NCBI RefSeq assembly: GCF_001649575.2
Contig: NC_051433.1
Location: forward strand, 16,446,087-16,510,086
DNA: 64,000 nucleotides
Direction of reading: 5' to 3'
From: Kryptolebias marmoratus
Lineage: Eukaryota > Chordata > Actinopteri > Cyprinodontiformes > Rivulidae
Shown here: one piece after another, positions 10,276-20,100 of the stretch
Layout of the letters: the number at the start of each line of letters is the position of its first letter
Position numbering within the stretch: the stretch's first letter is position 1
The notes under the pieces: model-generated
The model's database searches: none
What the model was told of the DNA's origin: nothing
The model's input: only the letters and a program-made list of their open reading frames with translations
Translations under genes and position numbers: made by a program

Positions 10276-11718
10276 TCAGACTTTAGTGTTTACAGAACTT
10301 TTTTCTTTCTCTTCTAAGCTCATGAAGTTCTTGAGCGCCTCCACACTGTCAAAGTCAGAGGGCGTGTCAAAGAAGAGCTCGTCGTCAAAGCAGTCCTCGT
10401 CAGACGGCGACGCCATGAACGGCAGCTTCATCACCAGCCCGGTGAGCATCCCGCCGACCGCGGATGCTGCGATGGTGGCGAAAACAGCCCCCACCTGGTA
10501 GAGGGCCTGTTCCTGCGCACTGCGGCCCAGGCCCGGCTTCAAACCGGGGATCTGCTCCCGCAGCTCCAGAAGCTTGGGGTCCCCCTCGGGCGGAGCGCGG
10601 TGCGAAAAGATCTGGTACAGGCTGGGGCCGTAGGTCTCCTCGGAGGCCAGGAGGATGGCGCAGATCCCGGCGGTGGATGATATGAGGCCCGTGAGCCCGT
10701 GGAGGTTGTGAATCCCGCACTGGTCCTGGATCCTCATGCGCTGGGCCAGAAACGGGGTGAGGTACTTGTAACCGAAGAAGCAGGCGGTGCAGCCCATGAC
10801 GCCCAGGGCGTACGCGGCCACAGGGGATATCATCATGTCCACGGAGGCCCCTACGGTCACACCACCTGCCAGCGTCACATTCTGAACGTCCGCCATTGTG
10901 AGCTTGCCTCTTTTGTTGAACATTGCGGAGAGCGCAAAGGCGGTGATGGTCGATGAGCTCAGGCCGATGAAGGTGTGGAGGATCGCTCTGTGCTGGTCGT
11001 CCCCTTTAAAAGTCAGGGCCGAGTTGAACGAAGGCCAGAACACCCAAAGGAAAAGGGTTCCCATCACGGACAAGATGTCAGAGTGGTAACTTGTGGTCTC
11101 CTTCGGGTGGCCATTGTTCAGACTTGGGCGGTAGAGCACAAACGTCACCCCGAGGCCAAAGTAACAGGCAAACAGGTGGATGAGGATGGTGCCTCCTGCG
11201 TCGTTGATCCTGATGTATTTCAGCACAGCCCACTCTGTCAGCGAAAAGACGGGGATCTCCAGCAGAGCCATGACCAGGAGCTGAACAGGGCCGGTCTTTC
11301 CAAGCACGGCGCCGAATGAGATGAGCACCACAGCGCAGGCGAACTCCGCGTTCAGCAGGTTGATCACCCCCAGGTGAATTTTGCCACCGTGGTAAAACTG
11401 GAAGAACCCCTGGATCAGGACGGCCCACTGGATCGCGAACGTGGCCGTGAGGAAGTTGAAGACCATCCCGCTGAAGCCGTAGAAGCGGAAGAAGGCCAGC
11501 AGGCAACCAAAGCCGATGAAGATCATCACCTGCACGTCAGCGAAGTAGGGGTAGTCGCGATACAGGGAGTTCTGCATCGAGTCGGTCCTGTTGTTCTGCA
11601 GCTTCGCGTTGGCATCATCGTCGTAGGTGACAAAGACGGCATAGAGCGTCAACATCACCACCTCTAACACTAACACCAACGCCGGCAGCCGCACCTTCAA
11701 GCTCGTCGTGGAGTTCAT
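10276..11718 (-). CDS. Intronless Rh-family glycoprotein ammonia channel (Rhcg/Rhbg-like)
   Basis: A single open frame of 480 codons plus TGA encodes a complete Rh glycoprotein, which passes NH3/CO2 across plasma membranes; in fish these act in gill and skin ionocytes. The methionine at 11718 (MNSTTSLKVRLPAL) is chosen because it aligns with family starts and has A at -3; the frame extends 20 codons further to 11778. Counting from this start, the pore residues known in RhCG are all present with a constant offset of 4: Phe126 and Phe231 (gate), Asp173, and the twin histidines His181 (ILIHLF) and His340 (HNLHG). An NRT sequon at 43 lies in the first extracellular loop. About twelve hydrophobic segments can be counted. 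Motifs such as FGAVLGKTGPVQLL and the HGG loop resemble Rhbg, others Rhcg, so I call it a diverged Rhcg-like/Rhcg2-type paralogue. Vertebrate Rh genes normally have about ten introns; this one has none in its coding region. Confidence 0.93.
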   Translation of the reverse strand: MNSTTSLKVRLPALVLVLEVVMLTLYAVFVTYDDDANAKLQNNRTDSMQNSLYRDYPYFADVQVMIFIGFGCLLAFFRFYGFSGMVFNFLTATFAIQWAVLIQGFFQFYHGGKIHLGVINLLNAEFACAVVLISFGAVLGKTGPVQLLVMALLEIPVFSLTEWAVLKYIRINDAGGTILIHLFACYFGLGVTFVLYRPSLNNGHPKETTSYHSDILSVMGTLFLWVFWPSFNSALTFKGDDQHRAILHTFIGLSSSTITAFALSAMFNKRGKLTMADVQNVTLAGGVTVGASVDMMISPVAAYALGVMGCTACFFGYKYLTPFLAQRMRIQDQCGIHNLHGLTGLISSTAGICAILLASEETYGPSLYQIFSHRAPPEGDPKLLELREQIPGLKPGLGRSAQEQALYQVGAVFATIAASAVGGMLTGLVMKLPFMASPSDEDCFDDELFFDTPSDFDSVEALKNFMSLEEKEKSSVNTKV

Positions 11719-11792
11719 GTTGACGGTCGAGTGAAGATGGGACACAGGCTCCCTCGGCCGCCGCAGCAGTCCTTTCAAACATTTATGTCAAT

Positions 11793-11917
11793 GAGATAAG
11801 AGCGGCTAATAGCACATCCTCCTGGTCTAGAAAGAGGACAAAGTTATTCAACAGGTCAGCACATGAGGCGGGGATGCACTTTAATCCCCCAGATTCTCCA
11901 CGATAACCTTATCTGTC
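11793..11917 (-). promoter_or_regulatory. GATA-motif cluster upstream of the Rh-channel start
   Basis: GAGATAAG near 11793 and an inverted pair GATAACCTTATC near 11902-11914 lie 75-200 bases upstream of the translation start. GATA factors bind such sites. Whether these lie in the promoter or 5' leader is unknown, and short motifs like this arise by chance. Confidence 0.25.
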
Positions 11918-12084
11918 CTGCTGTTTTTCTTCACAGCTCCATTTAAATCTCTGACAACACTTTGATTTAAAGAAAAGAAACAAAAAAAGAACAAGTATTT
12001 TTTCAAAAGCAACTTTAAAATAGTCTGACTTTTAGTTTTTGTATTAATTTATCCCCCTAAATTTGAAGTAGTAGCAGCGGAAAG

Positions 12085-12230
12085 CCATTAACAACATGTA
12101 CTCGGAGCATGGCATCTCAAGATACTGAACAAGTTTTCAAGCTTTGACCAAGACGGCTGATAGTCTAAAACTCTAGGAGGTTGCAGGTAATTTGCAATCC
12201 TCTAAGGGATGCTAGGCCTTTAATTTTCGG
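12085..12230 (+). repeat. 3'-end fragment of the dispersed repeat
   Basis: TACTCGGAGCATGGCATCTC, AAGACGGCTGATAG, AAAACTCTAGGAGG and GGATGCTAGGCCTTT match the end section of the copies at 43.5 and 48.5 kb. The front half is absent. Confidence 0.5.
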
Positions 12231-13327
12231 ACACACTACATTTGACACAATTAAATGATTCTGCAAAAATACCAGTTTTCTAAAGACACGTCCAACATAC
12301 TGGCTCTTATGTTGTGTTTTGTTCTAGCCACTGAGAGTTTAGCCTCCATGTGAAAGATGGCAAAACAGGAGTTGATGTTTGCTCTGTAACTTAGTAAGTT
12401 TTAGGTGAAACTTGGAACATTATTCTTGAGGGTTGCAGTCACACTCACAAGGAAAAGCACGGGAAGGAAAGGTAATTTGTTCGCAATCTTTCAGACACAA
12501 AGGGGGAAAAGAAGTGAGATAAGCGACCCAGGAAATGACCCAATCAGGTTACTTCATTCTATTCTATTCTGTTCTTATTCTCTGTTATATCAATATTTAA
12601 TGGACTCTCTTCATTCAGCTCTTCCCAAGGAGCATTATTTAAAAACCTCATAGCATGACTGCAGGTCTTTCTGTTTGACTGATGACATCGACAAGGACCT
12701 GAAGTTGAAGGGAACACTGCATGTGAAGTGGAAAAGATTCAGTGTCACATTCAGGGACATACAAGCTCATGAATGCTTTTGTCCTCAAAACTGATGTGTT
12801 GAATGTGATTCAGTGCAGGGGTCAGAGAGACTGACAGAAGCCGAATTGTGATGGCCTGATGGCAAGGTCATCATCAGCTGCAGCTCTTGTATGTTCTTAA
12901 TCTGAATTCACTGATATTCATAAACTGCTCAAGAAAGAAAAAAACGATCAAGTCGGAGACACGGAAACTGGGTTTTAATAGTAAATATGAAGAGTTGAGG
13001 CTGTCCAGCCCTACAGAAGAGTTACTGCAGCTCAAACCACTGAAAAATGTCATCTTATGTTTGATTGAAAGGTGTCAAAATATGTTTGTTCAATAAAACT
13101 TCAGAGGCAGCGTCCATGTCTCAGTGGGTGAGAGCTAGTTTTGGCAGCAAATGTCATAAAGTTCTGGATGATCTGTGCAAAGTAGAAATTCAGGTATCAG
13201 AATAATCATTTATTTGTCCCTCAGCTAGTATATTTGTACTGTTACAGCAGCAAAGGGATCGACTGTACAGTGAAGAAATAGTACGGAAAATAAGCATTCA
13301 CTTGCAATAAGATCACCTGACCTAGGA

Positions 13328-13361
13328 CTTGGTAGACTTGGTAGAACTGGTAGAACTGGAA
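13328..13361 (+). repeat. Short TGGTAGAAC-type tandem repeat
   Basis: Three to four tandem units of about 9-10 bp (ACTTGGTAG, ACTTGGTAGA, ACTGGTAGA, ACTGG) follow one another. It is a small minisatellite of no evident function. Confidence 0.6.
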
Positions 13362-13639
13362 GATCAAAACAGGAAATGTAAATCTAAAATTTATAAGTAA
13401 ATTTGAATGTATACCTCTGTATTTTAAATGCAAAAATAGTGTCTAAAACTAAGGGATCTATATTAATCTAGTGATATGAAAGCCTAATACCTGAGATAAA
13501 ATCATGAAAACAGAAGTAATGCACTGATTTTAAGCAGCTGTTTTTGTAATCATTATCAAAAGTAAGAAAATGCACAGACTTATTTAAGCAGCTGAAAAAC
13601 TTGCCTTAAATTCAGCAGAATCAGAGATTAGCTGTTGCT

Positions 13640-13919
13640 GTTGTAGTGACAGGTTTTGTCTAGCAGGTGGCGGCATTGCCTCTAAAGCCGCACATCAAAC
13701 TTCAAAGAAGAAGAGCCGTCCCATGATGCATTGCTCTGCCAACGTATGCAAACAGGAACATGGCTACCGGCTTTTAACATCGGCGATCTTTGAAACCGTC
13801 TTCTGCGTGTCTGACCCGGTCTGCGGCAGCCCGACCTCTGTGGTTCCGACGGAGAGAGTTGGTGGAGTTCGTCGGCGGAGTTTGAAACCAGCGTCCCTGT
13901 TGTTGCTCGTCGGTATCAG
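13640..13919 (+). promoter_or_regulatory. arfgap1 promoter and probable non-coding first exon
   Basis: Base composition rises in CpG content here, and the segment ends in CGGTATCAG|GTAGGC, a good splice donor at 13919/13920. The arfgap1 coding start lies in the next recognisable exon (acceptor CTCTTTCAG at 17164). This arrangement suggests a non-coding exon of roughly 200 bases ending at 13919. The transcription start cannot be fixed from sequence. Confidence 0.55.
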
Positions 13920-16900
13920 GTAGGCGGGAGGTTAGCTTAGCTAGCGTTAGCTCCACGAATCAATCAGTTCAGTCGTTCAGTCGCTTTAATTCATTCTCCG
14001 TCCTGATGGCAAATATTGGAAATCTGCTTTTTATGACCCAAAGTGAGGCACGATGCAAGCTTGTTTTTTATCCTCATGTGTTAAATTTACATCTTAATCT
14101 GTGTAAAAAAATTAAGATCTCAAAAAAAAAAAAGCCTGACACGACTACAAACTGGGGGTGAGCAGAAAACCTTAGTGACATTTTTTACTTTTTCATAGAA
14201 GAACTATACTAATATATTAATATATTTATGTTGTAGCTTACACTGGATTAGTTGGGTTTTCTGAAAGGCTAAATTAATGACAGATGTTTGTTTTCTTATA
14301 TTTTCTGACTTCTTTCTCAGATCTTTGTCAGTCAGATCTAAACCCATCAATTCTTATTTTCAAAATCTGGGTCCTAAATGCATAGTTTGTCGGTTTATTT
14401 TTAGCAGCTTGTGCTTGAACCCTGGAAACTATGAAAACTGGATTTGACATCTTTGTGTGGTTCTTAAAGCATCTGGTTATGTTTTCACAGAGCTTTGTGC
14501 TTCATTAAATTAGCTGTGAAGTATTTGCTATATCAAAAATAGAGATATTCAAAACTAAAATGCTACAAAATGTGCTTCAGGAAGTGTTTCTATAACGCCA
14601 ACACTGCAGCTTCTTTGTGTTTATGAAAATAGTTCAGTATAAACTAAAATTTATCCATTACCTCATTAGTATTTCTGGTATATAAAAACAAAAAATAATC
14701 CATAAACATAAAACGTGATTCCGTCACTTCTTTCACTGTCATATCTACAAAATCCCAATTTGTGCAGCTTTTTGAAAAGAAATGAGCGCAGCTTTGAGTA
14801 CTGCTGTTGTGAGATGTTGTGAAATGAAATCCTCTCCTTTAATTTTGTAAAAACAGTCATATAAAAGGAGAAAATGTGCTCCACTCGCGTACTTTAGGTC
14901 CATTGTACTCTGTTAGAAACCTGACAGGACAAAAAGACTGGGATTTCATCACAGAAAGAAAAAGCCAAGCTGTTTAGATGGTTTACCATATTGCAGAGCC
15001 TGTTTCCAGGGGCCGACATGTCTCAACACGTAGACTTTACCTTTTTTAACTTTGAAGGCATCTGTGAAGAGTGGAAGCTGCAGCTTTGGAGGAAACAGTT
15101 CAGATGGAGAGAGAATATTCTTATGGGTTGTGTAAAAGATGACTGTTGGACTAATGTAATGAGAACTTGGATACCACAGTTTATCCATCCTCATATTAAA
15201 AACTGGCAGCAGGAATGAATGGCAGCTCTGATTGAGAACCCACACACTGAGTGGTGCCTCCACTCTTGATTTGTCTTCTAGTTTTACTGACTTTTGCATA
15301 AGTTATTAGCAAGTACCCGATTTTTATAACTTCATCAAACATGACATATTTGATACCATTAGATAGATCTTTTAAAGACAAATCCAACACAGTTTGAGTT
15401 TTTACTATCGGTCTACTTGCACCAAGCTGAAGTTAAAACGAGTTTGATTTGAGGGCAGCGTTCAGCAACACATTGACATTTAAAAACCACATGGAATTCA
15501 GTCGACTAATACAAGACTATCACTTCAGGGTTTTGAACGAGAGGTTGGCTGCCTGAGGCCAGTTTTCATTTTTTATGAGCCCCAACAGGCTGATAATTGC
15601 TCCATATTCAGCCTAAAATAGACCTGGAAGTAGCCACTATTTAGTAGTAGCTCTAGGAAGAGCCTAAACCTATACGGGTCCTGTTTTACCCCGAGGATGT
15701 TCCAAACATAATACACCCGCTTGGCTGCTGCCTTCCTCGCTGCCATCGTCCTCCTCCTCCTCATCAGTGACAGTAAAGCCAGAGCTTTCCTGACAGTTTG
15801 ACAGATGCCTCCCACACCCAAGTCTGCAGCTGGTACAACTAACTACTTCCTGGATACTTCCTCAGTCACCCTATGCAAGTTTTATGTCTCCAGACTCTGC
15901 ACCATACCCCCGTGATAAACGAGGCACTCACTGCATCCTTAGCAAAAGCAATTTTCCTCTCCAGTACAAAATAAATTTTGGAAAAGAAACTACAAAGCTT
16001 ATAGATTTGTAATAAACATTTGTAACACTCTGAGACTTTAAGGGGTGGATCTCGTTAACTGAATTAGTTAAAATATTGTTTAAATAAGAAAAATAAACGA
16101 TATAGACGATCTATAATTCAGTGATTTGTCCCCTCAGAGGAGCTGTCTGATGAAGGATGTTTTATTTAGCCGACTTCCCTTTTAGGATTTACTGCAGTTT
16201 TATTTTTGTTACTTCTTGCAGCTGCAGGGTTGATCTCATTCTCTTTCCAGGCGAGAAACAAACACAAGCCTTCTGTCTGTGGAGCACGTCCAGCTCTTTA
16301 ATCTGCGCCTTCAGAATCACAGTTTATCTCATTGTTATCCAGACTTCGGTGGCGTGGTTATTTTTTGACCACCGCCATGTGATTTATAAGCGTCTAAAAT
16401 TATCACTGACTGTGTTTTATTCTGTTAAAGTTATTAGCTGATCTGGGAAGGTGTCAAACTCAGAAACACAACGGGGGCAAAATTAAAAACTTGGTCCTAC
16501 CTGAGGGCCAATCTCCATCAATATTTATTAAAATCATACATAAATTATGATGTAATACATCAAATCATACATATAGAAATATCAATTACCTTTTCCCAGT
16601 TTCATATTATACAGAATTTAGAACAAACAGACTTTAATGAACAAAGATGAATAAAATGAATTTAAAAAACACATCATTAGCAGTCATTTCTAATGCCTTC
16701 TTGTGACTTTTTGTCCATTATAACAATAAAAAAGCCGTCAACAAAAATCTGATCATACAGCTACAGGCATTTAACTTTGAAACAAAAAGAAAATACAAAA
16801 AAACAGCATACATTAAAGCAGACTCGTTACTCTGATACACATTAACGCACGTCCTGGTCCCGTTTCATGTTCTTTGTCCTTTCCATGACAAAATCAAAGA

Positions 16901-17164
16901 TTAGTGAGAAATTAAAACTTCATTTTCTTGGCTTCAGAGTAACGGTGACTGGAAGACTTCACTAAACAGCCTCAGTTTTTTAAGTAAAGTGATAAAGACT
17001 CGATCTGTCACAGACTGGAGGGAAAGATTTATTAAAAATGAAATGCTGCCAAGGGCCAGATCTGGCCCGCGGGCCTCGACTTTGACACGTGTGTGCAAAA
17101 CAAACAGTTTGCTTCTGATGCTAATCTTTGCGCTCGAAGATGATCCGCCTCTTGTCTCTTTCAG
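13920..17164 (+). other. arfgap1 first intron (inferred)
   Basis: AT-rich sequence without coding exons that I can support. A hAT-like element with GTGTCAAA inverted ends occupies 16451-17088. Several open frames of 60-116 codons on either strand lack recognisable domains or splice context. Confidence 0.45.
16451..17088. mobile_element. Probable hAT-like non-autonomous element with GTGTCAAA ends
   Basis: The left end reads GTGTCAAACTCA and the right end, in reverse complement, GTGTCAAAGTCGAGGCCCGC. This is the inverted terminal pattern of a common fish element (GTGTCAAACTC followed by GGCCCGCGGGCC). The right end is better preserved. The interior is AT-rich and non-coding. Confidence 0.5.
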
Positions 17165-17175
17165 CACGGGTCATC

Positions 17176-20100
17176 ATGGCAAGTCCGAGGACCAGAAGAG
17201 TTCTGAAGGAAGTGAGGACCCAAGACGAGAATAACGTGAGTCGTCAGAGTCGCTTCATCGTCACTCCTAATTTCACCTCCGAGTCGGACAAACTCAAACC
17301 AGAACGCAGTTCACAGCGAAAGGAGCGCCTGATGAGCCGCCACCAAGTCTTAGCCTTTCATCATCGTTCAGATGAATAAAAAAGTCGTTTTAAATAAGAT
17401 TTTATTTTCTCTCAGTGGATGTTTGTTTGGCTTGTATTTTTGGCAGCTGCAGCAGGATTTCCGCAGTCAGACTTGATGTTAAGAAAATGTCTTTAATCTC
17501 TTAAATTAGAAAAAACAAGAAGTTTTAAATAAAGTTTAGATGCTTTATAAGAATAATCTGTTCACTTATGAATGACATGTTTTAATTAGCGTTGTGTTTT
17601 GGTGTCCAAGGTCAAGAAGAACATTTTAAAACAGTTTATCTCTACCTGCTGAACAATCCTAATCGTCTTCGGTCTCTTCTCTTTTCAGCTGTGTTTTGAG
17701 TGCGGGGCCTTCAACCCTCAGTGGGTCAGCGTGACGTATGGCATCTGGATTTGCCTCGAGTGCTCTGGGAAACACCGGGGCTTGGGGGTGCACCTCAGGT
17801 AGGAGGGATTCAGAGGATCTGAAACGTGTCCGTTTATTCTGCGGTTGTTGAAGCGTGTTGAATGGCACCGTTACTGGCTCAAACTGCGAATCGCTATTGT
17901 TTAAGTTTCAATCAAACATGCTTTATAGCATAAACATCTGAAGTATGAGTTTGTAAGCCACATAAATAAGCTGAGAAATATTTTCCGGTGGCATAAGAAG
18001 TTTGTTTGGTAGCTGTTGAGTGGCTTAGAAAGCGTTTTTCTCCTCTCCCCCCTTCAGTTTTGTGCGCTCCGTCACCATGGACAAGTGGAAAGACATTGAG
18101 CTGGAGAAAATGAAAGCAGGAGGAAACGGGAAATTTCGCCTGTTCCTCGAACTTCAAGATGACTACGACCCCAACTGGACTCTGCAGGAGAAATACAACA
18201 GCCGGGCGGCTGCGCTCTTCAGGGACAAGGTGAGGCCGAGTTTAAGGATTAGAAGATTTAACAAACGCCTCAGACACGCCACAACTAGACTAAAGCTCCT
18301 CAGCAGCTCTGAGTCTGTTTGAGTTACTATATGCTCATGAATTGTTAGTTATAAACAGGTAGATTCATCAATTAAGTTTAAAATGGATCAAAAGAAGAAC
18401 TTGATTTAATGCGTTAAAGCTAAACAGATAAATACTCTGAAGGATTAACTCCTCATTTGATAAAACAGGTCGCAACTTTAGCCGAGGGGAAGGAGTGGTC
18501 CATTGAGACGTCGCCTGCCAAAAACTGGACACCTCCTCAGCCCAAGACCAGCCTTTCAACCTCTCATCGGTAAGTAAAATGGATGATCTGAACAAAGCAG
18601 CGGAGCCACGACAGGCCTGAGTTTAAACTCTCTTCCCTTCAGCTCCGGAGGACCTGGACAGAACTCTGCGAGTTCTAGTGACAAAGCTTTTGAGGACTGG
18701 TTGGCCGACGATGTTAACTCTTACCAGAGGTTCGTTTACTTTCAAAGGGTTTTGTTCTCTGCAGATTAAGTGATTATTGTTGATGTCGAAGCTAATCTAT
18801 AAAAATACTCCTTCAGTGGAGGAGGTTACAGTGGAAACCAGGAGAATCGTTACGTTGGTTTTGGCAACACCGTGACGCCGGAGAAGAAAGAAGAAGACTT
18901 CCTGAACAATGCCATGTCTTCGATCTATTCAGTGAGTCATGATGCAGGTTGTCGCATATGTATCCCCTCATGTTTAATGTGTATTTATTGGGTTTTTGTG
19001 TGTGTGTTTACCTAGGGATGGAGCAATTTCACTGTTGGAGCCAGCAAATTTGCGTCAATTGCCAAAGATAATGTGAGTGCATATAAACAAAAACAAATGA
19101 AGAGCTAATTTATTCAGTCTCAGGTTAAATATAGCACCTCTTTAAACACGTTAACACATATATTTAATTCTTTCCCCCCCTCCTGCAGACAGCAAAACTG
19201 GCAAACCAAGCAACATTGAAGGTAAGAGTGTGGTTTAATTTGTAAATGTATCTTATTACACAGAGCAACCTTTGAAATTGTGATAATGTTGCTGCTACTA
19301 ATATCTTTCTGCCCTCTCTGGACATAGTTAAGGGGCTATAAAGCCCCACCAGAACCGGTAAAGCCATTTATAGATGCATGGTCCCTTTTTTCCCCCCTCC
19401 ACATTATTTATATTTTTATTGCATCCATTATTTTTTTTTTACATTTTTGTTAGCTTGTCATGTTTTACTTTTAAAGCTATATATTCAAACCATTTTACAG
19501 CATGTTGCTGAATGTTACATCCACTCGCTTCTGCTTGTTTCAACCAAGTATTGCTCGTCTTGGTGCCGATGTTTTAAGTTGATGAATTATTATTCTTTTA
19601 AGGCAGCTGGGAAACTGTGTTGTGACATAAGACGTATCCTACGATACTTCCTGTCCCTGATTTCCATATGTAATGGCTTATCCATTCATGCATGACTTGT
19701 TCCCCTCTTTTAGTTTTAATTGAGCTGAAAAGCTGTAATAAAATGTCAAATCCTTTCAGTTTAGTTTCCTGAGTTTTGACACTAATCAGCAGTGTTGTAT
19801 GAGGAGTAATGTAGACAAAAGAAATCTGACTTTTTAACGTTTAGGTAGTTCTAAACTTATTGGGAAATAAATTAGTATTTTCTTAAATATTAGTGGTAAA
19901 TTATACAAAAAAGTTACTAAGATATTTCCAAAAAAAACAACAAATTTGATCTGATACCATATAGGGAGAAGTTGATTGAGAAGTTACTATTTTAGGAGAC
20001 AGAAATTAGAAAAAATGGCACTGTTTTGTCATGAGGTTTTTCTCATTAACCATTGTGGTTCCTAACAATAAAGATTGTTTTTCCCCTTTCCCTTTACTTT

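Larger units (their letters stand above)
11918..13690. other. Intergenic DNA between the Rh gene and arfgap1
   Basis: No supportable gene. It holds the tail end of the dispersed repeat described at 48.5 kb (about 12085-12225, with a GGATGCTAGGCCTTT end) and a short run of TTGGTAGAC/TGGTAGAAC tandem units (13328-13361). The two genes are divergently arranged, about 2 kb apart. Confidence 0.5.

Noticed and set aside
10400..11506. Other-frame open frames of 70-142 codons overlapping the Rh gene
   Set aside because: They are shadows of a GC-rich coding region with no domains of their own.
15573..15821. 82-codon minus-strand frame in the arfgap1 first intron
   Set aside because: No family resemblance, splice context or conservation clue; length expected by chance.
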